Assembly (NCBI GenBank): GCA_964016985.1
Contig: OZ024827.1
Location: 57,455,507-57,519,506 of the forward strand
Origin: Anodontia alba
Taxonomy: Eukaryota; Mollusca; Bivalvia; Lucinida; Lucinidae
Length of the DNA: 64,000 bases
Reading direction: 5' to 3'
Made by a program: the position numbers and the translations under genes. The notes under the pieces were generated by a model, which was not told the origin of the DNA, did no database searches, and saw nothing but the letters and a program-made list of their open reading frames with translations. How positions within the stretch are numbered: position 1 is the stretch's first letter; every line of letters starts with the position of its first letter. Below, one piece after another: positions 57,899 through 64,000 of the stretch.

Positions 57899-59690
57899 TC
57901 CCCACACCAAAGGGTGTGTGTGTGTGTGTGGGGGGGGACATATTGTTTTTGGGACGGATCTTGTTTCCGTCGGCGTCAGCGTCGGCGTAAAACTTCTTGT
58001 CCGCTCTGTAACTTGAATACCCTTTGGTATAGTTTGATGATACTTGGTAGAAGTAAAGATCAGGACGAGATGATGTGTCGCATACAAGATTTACAACTCT
58101 GGCTTTCATACTTTTGGAGTTACCACGCTTTGTTTTATTTGAAAAAAAGATTTCGTGTCCGCTCTTTAACTCGAATACCCTTCGGAATATTTCGATGGTA
58201 CTTGGTAGAAATGTAGAACAGGATAAGACGACGTGTCGCGTACAAGAATGAAAACTCTGCCTTTCTTACTTTTGCCGTTATCTCCCTTTGTTATATTTGA
58301 CAGTGATAATCCATTAATTTCGTTTCCGCTCTGTAAGACTATTTGGTATATTTTTATGCTACTTGGTAGAAATGTAGAACAGGACCAGACGACGTTTTGC
58401 GTACAAGAATGACAACTCTGCCTTTTTTTTACTTTTGGCGTTATCTCCCTTTGTTATATCTGACAGTGATTATCCATTAATTTTGTGTTACTTAGTAGAA
58501 ATGTAGAAATGGACCAGATGATGTGTCACGTACAAAAATGACAAGTCTGCCTTTCTTACTTTTGGCGTTATCTCCCTTTGTTATATTTGACAGTGATTAT
58601 CCATTGATTTCGTGTCCACTCTATAAGTCAAGGACTCTTTGGAATAGTTTTATGATACTTGGTAGAAATCTAGAATTGGACCAGACGACGTGTCGCGTAC
58701 AAGAATGACAACTCTGGATTTCTTACTTTTGGAGTTATCTCCCTTTGTTTTGTTTGAAATAGATTTCGTGTCTGCTCTATAACTGAAATACCCTTCAGAT
58801 ATTTTGATGGTACCTGGCAGAAATGTAGAATAGGACAAGACGACGTGTTGCTTACAGGAATGACCATTCTGCCTTTCTTACTTTTGCTGTTATCTCCCTT
58901 TGTTATATTTGACAGTGATTATGCATTGATTTCATGTTTGCTCTGTTACTCAAATACCCTTTGGAATATTTTGATGGTACTTGCCAGAAATGAAGAACAG
59001 GACGAGCCGACATGTTGTGTACAAGAATGACAACTGTCCGTATTGTTATATTTGACAGTGATTATGCTTTGCACTGTGTAAGTTGAATACCCTTCAGAAC
59101 ATTTTGATGATACTTGGTAGAAATGCAAAACAGGACAAGACGACATCTCAAATACAAGAGTGACAACTCTGGCTTTCTTTCTTTTGTCTCCCTTTGTTTT
59201 GTTTTTGAAATTGATTTTACGTCAGCTCTGTTACTCGAATACCATTCGGAATATTTTGATGGTATTTGGTAGAAATGTAGAACAGCATGAGACGATGTGT
59301 CGCGTAACAGAATGACAACACTGCCTATCTTACTTTTGGCATTATCTACCTTTGTTATATTTGACAGTGATTATGCATTGATTTCGTTACTGCTATGCAA
59401 GTCGAACACCATTTTGAATGTTTTGATGATGCTTGGTAGTAATGGAGAACAGGACCAGACGACATGTCACATACAAGAATGACAACTTTGGCTTTTTTTT
59501 TACTTTTGGAGTTATCTCCCCTTCTTGTGTTTGAATTTGATTTCTTGTCTCTGCTCTATAACACGAATACCCTTTGGAATATTTTGATGATACTTGGTAC
59601 AAATGTAGAACAGGACGATATGACGTGTTGCGTACAAGAATGACAACCCTGCCGGGATTGTGGGGGTAGCATTTTTTTTTTTTTTTTTTT
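57899..59690 (+). mobile_element. Tandem-cored element, family E (about 11 monomers)
   Basis: The head GTCCCCACACC-AAA-GGGTGTG(TG)nGGGGGGGAC is a long hairpin, then ATATTGTTTTTGGGACGG and GTCGGCGTCAGCGTCGGCG. Monomers of 150-166 bp are anchored on TACTTGGTAGAAATGTAGAA (near 58048, 58200, 58360, 58491, 58657, 58811, 58979, 59112, 59266, 59430, 59590) with GACGACGTGTCGCGTACAAG and GTTATCTCCCTTTGTTATAT blocks. It ends at GCCGGGATTGTGGGGGTAGC and a T run. The tail hairpin is not clear. Confidence 0.65.
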
Positions 59691-59699
59691 AAAAAACCT

Positions 59700-61740
59700 T
59701 TTCTAGTTTAACAAGGAAATGTCTCCTTGGATGAGTTTCCTATAGATGAACTACACATCTCGAGGTTTTAAGATAAATCTTAGAGATGTCATGATTACCT
59801 TTAATTAGTAAATAATCTAGTCCTATTTAGCTAATATAGGAATAATTAAAGATCTGGGTAAATGGACAGATCTGATTGTTTGCCATATATCCAGTTCATA
59901 ATTTTCTAATTAACCATAAAAAACTTACAAAATATTCCCCTTTTGCATTTTCGAGCTGATTTAGGAATAATTAAAGGTCTGGGTAAATGGACAGATCTGA
60001 TTCTTTGCTAAATATCCAGTTTATAAAATCAATGAGGGTAAAATATCTGACTGATTAATTTTATATGAATTGCCTATTGCCAGGTTTGACTTTGGTAACG
60101 TTTCTTAGCCATGGCAACAGTTAATAGGAAATGTTGTTTATCTCTTCGCATGAAGATAGACAGCCTCATGTAAATTTGATCTGGGACTTTTGCCAGGTGT
60201 GAATTCGAAAGCGTTTCTTAGCCCTGGCTAAAGTTAATAAAATGAAAGGCTGATTATATTGTAACGTACAGTTTGACAACCTCAGATTTTTTAAACCCTT
60301 TTAAGAAAAGATCTTTATACTGTTCTATGCAATTTAAAGATCTAATTAACTCTGAAACAACTGGGTTAGAATCGATTCTATAATAAAATTTAAAATATTA
60401 CACAGCATGTATCTATATTCCTTGATGATAGTGATTAGCATTATTTTCTCAGAAATGAAAGGTTTATCGAGAAATTCGACTACGACGGAAAGAGAAGTTA
60501 AGACCGAAATGACATGCTTTCTAGGACAGTAATCGAAATATATGAACCATTTTGTATTTTGTATCATTTGTTTTGGGTTATAGTCTTAAGACAAATCTGC
60601 GATATTTGCGAAATTTGACTCAATTATTTTGGTGATAACTTCCCACATGAGACGGAATTGGGAGGGTTTGTTATTAAAACTTTTCCACTGATAATTGCTG
60701 AGTTTAGATTGTATACATGTCGAGTCGGAATTATACTTTTGTCTTTATATCTCTGAGAACCAATGACGTTGAAGTTTAGAGAAGTAGAAATAACTGTTCT
60801 ACACCTATATTAACGGATCTAGTGAGAATAGATGATATCATAATTTATAGTGTATATGTAAATTTATAGAATATTCCAGTTATGGATAAATCATTTATCG
60901 TCAGGGCTCAAATATCCAAAACTGGATAGATAATAGAAATTTGTGATTGCATCAAATCAAAAACAAACTTATAGAATATTCCAGTTTATGGATAAATCAT
61001 TTATCGTCAAGACTAGATATTATCTAAAACCAGGACGATATATAGTTTAATTTTAGTGATTGTATCGAATCGTTAACAATCCATATCGTGTCTCAGGTAC
61101 CAACAAGGTCTCCCATACTTCTATGTATAGATTGGGAGAATAAATACCAAATATTTCGATGATATATTGGACCACTGTTGTGTTGTCGATAAATCTTTTA
61201 ACACAAGAATGAAGAATGTATTGTATGGCTTTTTTCCGTTCGCAAATAATGGCCAAATTTTGGATAAGACCCATTATTCTTCTGCCCAGAGATGGAAATG
61301 AGCACCTTATCCATAATGACTGTAATTGATTAAAACAAAAAAATTAATTCTGACCTATGGATGGATGTATCCTCCTTAAACGAAGCGATTGGAATGTATC
61401 CATTTTGATATAAATTGGATGATTGTCACGATCGAGACTTGATAATCCGAAAAAATTATGTGAAGTTCCCAAGTGAATAACAGACATAGTCTATCGATCC
61501 GAAACGTAAGTCTGTGTTAAATATTTATTGTCGAAGTATGTATCAGTACTATTTAGTAATACTTCGATGACTATATTTAGTCTAGATTTTTTACCTATAA
61601 AAAGAATCGTGAATAGTCTAAAATCTAACTTATTTAATTCTTTGGAACCAATTCTAAACTTATGATTAATGAAAGATATTATTCTACCGTGTATAATATC
61701 TCTTAAGTTCGTCTGTCATTACTGACAGTGACCAACCCTA
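59700..61740. repeat. No gene; three successive direct duplications
   Basis: Three pairs of direct repeats in AT-rich DNA: 59830 and 59958 (TAGGAATAATTAAAG and GGACAGATCTGATT), 60078 and 60190 (TTGCCAGGT and CGTTTCTTAGCC), and 60865 and 60967 (TATAGAATATTCCAGTT and GATAAATCATTTATCGTCA). Spacings are about 100-130 bp. The rest is without signal. Confidence 0.55.
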
Positions 61741-61744
61741 ATCA

Positions 61745-64000
61745 AATGTGTGAAGTGTTATTATTTGTGTGTTCTAAGATGGCTGATGAGACCAATCTTA
61801 GCTCTAAACTGCCTGTTGCAGATAGCACAAGAGAGGTCTGAGGAAGAAAGCTCTGTTGGTGATGCCTTAGCTCTGTCTTTCCGCTGCGCACGTTTCTGCC
61901 CGGCTTTGCTGATTCTTTTTGCTTCATATTCGCCAGCACCCCTTCTTATGAGGCCTCTCCACTTTATTCGATCCTGTGCAATCTGTTCCCACGATTCTGT
62001 TGGTATGTTGAAGCCTTTAAGGGAGGCTTTGAGGGTTCCTTGTATCACTTCTTCTGACCGCCATGGGAGCGTTTTCCTATTTGTAGTTCTCCATAGACGA
62101 TTTTATTTTGCAAACGTTCATTAGGCATTCTGGTAACATGGCCTGTCCATCTTAACTGTGCCAATTTCAGAAGGGAATGTACACTCTGCATCCCTGTCCT
62201 TTTCAGGACTTCTGTGTCTGGAATCCTGTCTTGCCACTTGTTTTTAGAAGTTTTCTAAAACAGCTTGTATGGAAGTGGTTCAGTCTTTTGACATGCCGTT
62301 GGTAAACTGTCTAAGTTTCGCATGCGTATAATAGTGTTGGCAGCACCACGGATCTGTATACTTTCAGCTTTGTGTCAAGTCTGATTCCACTTCTGTCCCA
62401 AACACTTCCACGTAGTTGGCCAAATACTGCACTAGCTTTGGCAATCCTGGCATTGACTTCATCATTAATGTGCACAACTCCAGACAATGTGCTTCCAAAG
62501 TAGGTGAACTTGTCTAGCACTTGCAATCGTTGACCTTTCACTGTGATGGTTGGCTCCTTGTAAGTCTTTCCATGTGCTGGCTGATATACTAACTCATTTT
62601 GATGCTGATTGTGAGATCATAGCTGTCACATGAGTCGGATACTTAATCCACACCTTTTTGCATTTTCTCTTCTGTTGGAGTACCCTTTGCCATGTCATCA
62701 GCGAAGAGGAACTCATCTAGCACCTCTGTCTGCACCTTGGATTTAGCTTGCAACCTTCTTAGGATGAAAAGTTTCCCATCAAAGCGATACCTAATAGGTA
62801 TACCATTGTCACCATCCTGGAAAGCATCTGTAAGCATGACAGAAAACATCATGCTGAACAGTGTTGAAGCTAGTACACGGCCTTGCTTAACTCCATTTGT
62901 CACAGGGGATGGATCTGAAAACTCGCCGTCATTTTGGACCCTTGCTTTTGGAACTGCCGCACCATTGCTATGAAGTTGGCAGAACAGCCAAACTTTGCCA
63001 TAATTATCTAAAGTCCCTCACGACTGACTGTGTCAAATGCTTTGGAAGGTCGACAAAGGTCATGTAGAGGTCCACATTCTGTTCCTGGCATTTCTCTTGA
63101 AGCTGTCTTGCTGTAAAGATCATGTCTATTGTTCCTCTCTCTTTCCTGAATCCACATTGGCTTTCTGGTAGAAGCCCTGACTATTCAAAATGTTCATTCA
63201 ATCGATTCAGTAGGATTCTAGCAAGGATCTTCCCAGCAATTGACAATAAAGAGATGCCTCAATGATTGTCACAGACTTGAGGATTGCCTTTCCTTTTGAA
63301 TAGGTGGATAATTGTTGCATCCTTGAATTTTTGAGGGATGGCTTCTTTTATCCACATAGTGTGAAATAACTCTGTCAGTTTCTCTGCAACTGGAGGACCT
63401 GCTTTGTAGATCTCTGCTGGTATTGCATCTGATCCTGGAGCCTTGCCAGATGACAGGAGTTTTATTGCTTTCACTGTTTCAGAGACGGTTGGGAACTCAT
63501 CAAGCAGCGGATTACATTCCACCTGTGTTGATAGCTTCATCATTGATAGATGATGGTCGATTAAGGACACCATCAAAGTGTTCAGCTCATCTTTTTAAGA
63601 TAGCTTCCTTGTCAGCAGAAGACTAGTCCATCTGCACTAAGGAGTGGGGTGGTTCCTGAGCTCTGGGGACTATATACTGTCTTAAGTGCATCAAAGAACT
63701 TCTTCATATCCTTTCTGTCTGCAAAGGACTGGATTTCATCAGCCCTTTTGCTCAGTCAGGAGTCTTGCATGTCTCTGAGCTTAGTCTGAACTGTTTTACA
63801 TATGTTTGAATAGGCAGTCTTACTAGATACTGAGCTGGTATCACAGAGGTATGCCTTGTGTATTTGTTGTTTCTCTTCAAGGAGTCTCTGAATTTCTTTG
63901 TCATTCTCATCAAACCAGTCTGGGTGTTTGTGAGATACTGGACTGGGAATCCATTGCTGAAATGTGAACGGTGTCTCTAAAGACTGTCCAGCTCTCATCT
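61745..64000 (-). pseudogene. Non-LTR retrotransposon (LINE) reverse transcriptase, broken, continuing off the window
   Basis: Minus strand, reading from 64000 down. 63998-63756 is the linker between endonuclease and RT (HPDWFDENDKEIQRLLEEK). 63576-63259 has SGKAPGSDAIPAEIYKAG, an RT fingers block. 62903-62643 has VKQGRVLASTLFS and the catalytic FADD in FLFADDMAKG (62687-62710). 62541-62311 has KFTYFGSTLS and LPTLLYACET. 62048-61761 is the C-terminal part ending in a C2H2-like finger CAICNRQFRAKIGLISH and stop at 61761. Several frameshifts separate these parts. The 5' part (endonuclease) would lie beyond 64000. The C-terminal finger is seen in LINEs common in molluscs and cnidarians; the clade was not determined. 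Confidence 0.85.

Noticed and set aside
62692..62973. 93-codon plus-strand ORF
   Set aside because: Antisense shadow of the LINE reverse transcriptase.

Overview
The window looks like AT-rich intergenic and intronic DNA from an animal, most likely a marine bivalve mollusc. The evidence is the repeat content: AGCTCACCTGAG-type elements, a tRNA-headed SINE with a perfect target-site duplication, a bivalve-style LINE with a C-terminal zinc finger, a Gypsy element with a PNMA-like capsid, and several families of tandem-repeat-cored mobile elements. No bacterial-style genes, operons, rRNA or CRISPR are present. The organism is an inference, not a measurement.

Layout. 1-2508: two tandem-repeat-cored elements (342-bp and 145-bp monomers). 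3850-11362: a decayed Gypsy-type LTR retrotransposon (gag, then protease-RT-RNase H-integrase) with a textbook -1 frameshift signal at the gag stop. 13800-16850: a ~165-bp satellite, broken by a dispersed repeat. 17736-18892: minus-strand LINE ORF1 relic. 20381-20693: intact SINE. 21770-28270: palindromic (hairpin) elements, nested foldbacks and AT-rich unique DNA. 29900-33060: dispersed 265-bp units and a hairpin-ended element. 33290-35210: minus-strand Gypsy relic. 38660-43595: a large foldback cluster. 43600-46135: two related repeats, one holding a hammerhead-ribozyme-like motif. 50600-56400: more 265-bp units, another long element, a second SINE and a fifth palindrome. 57895-59690: an element with about 11 monomers. 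61745-64000: minus-strand LINE reverse transcriptase.

One candidate host gene can be read on the plus strand. Exons at 35320-35370 and 37086-37216 and a terminal exon at 56460-56600 join in phase, have good splice sites, end in a stop and are followed by AATAAA signals. The implied last intron is 19.2 kb and holds much of the repeat load. The encoded ~100-residue protein is unknown to me; its pattern loosely recalls a small domain found at the C-termini of bacterial polymorphic toxins.

The most unusual signals are: (1) at least four sequence-distinct element families with one shared plan (5' hairpin, ATTGTTT and GTCCGTCC leader, ~145-165-bp monomers, inverted subterminal repeat, 3' hairpin, CTCTTGT end), resembling non-autonomous Helentrons; (2) a palindrome family whose arms change in compensatory pairs between copies; (3) the hammerhead-like motif; (4) the spliced gene.
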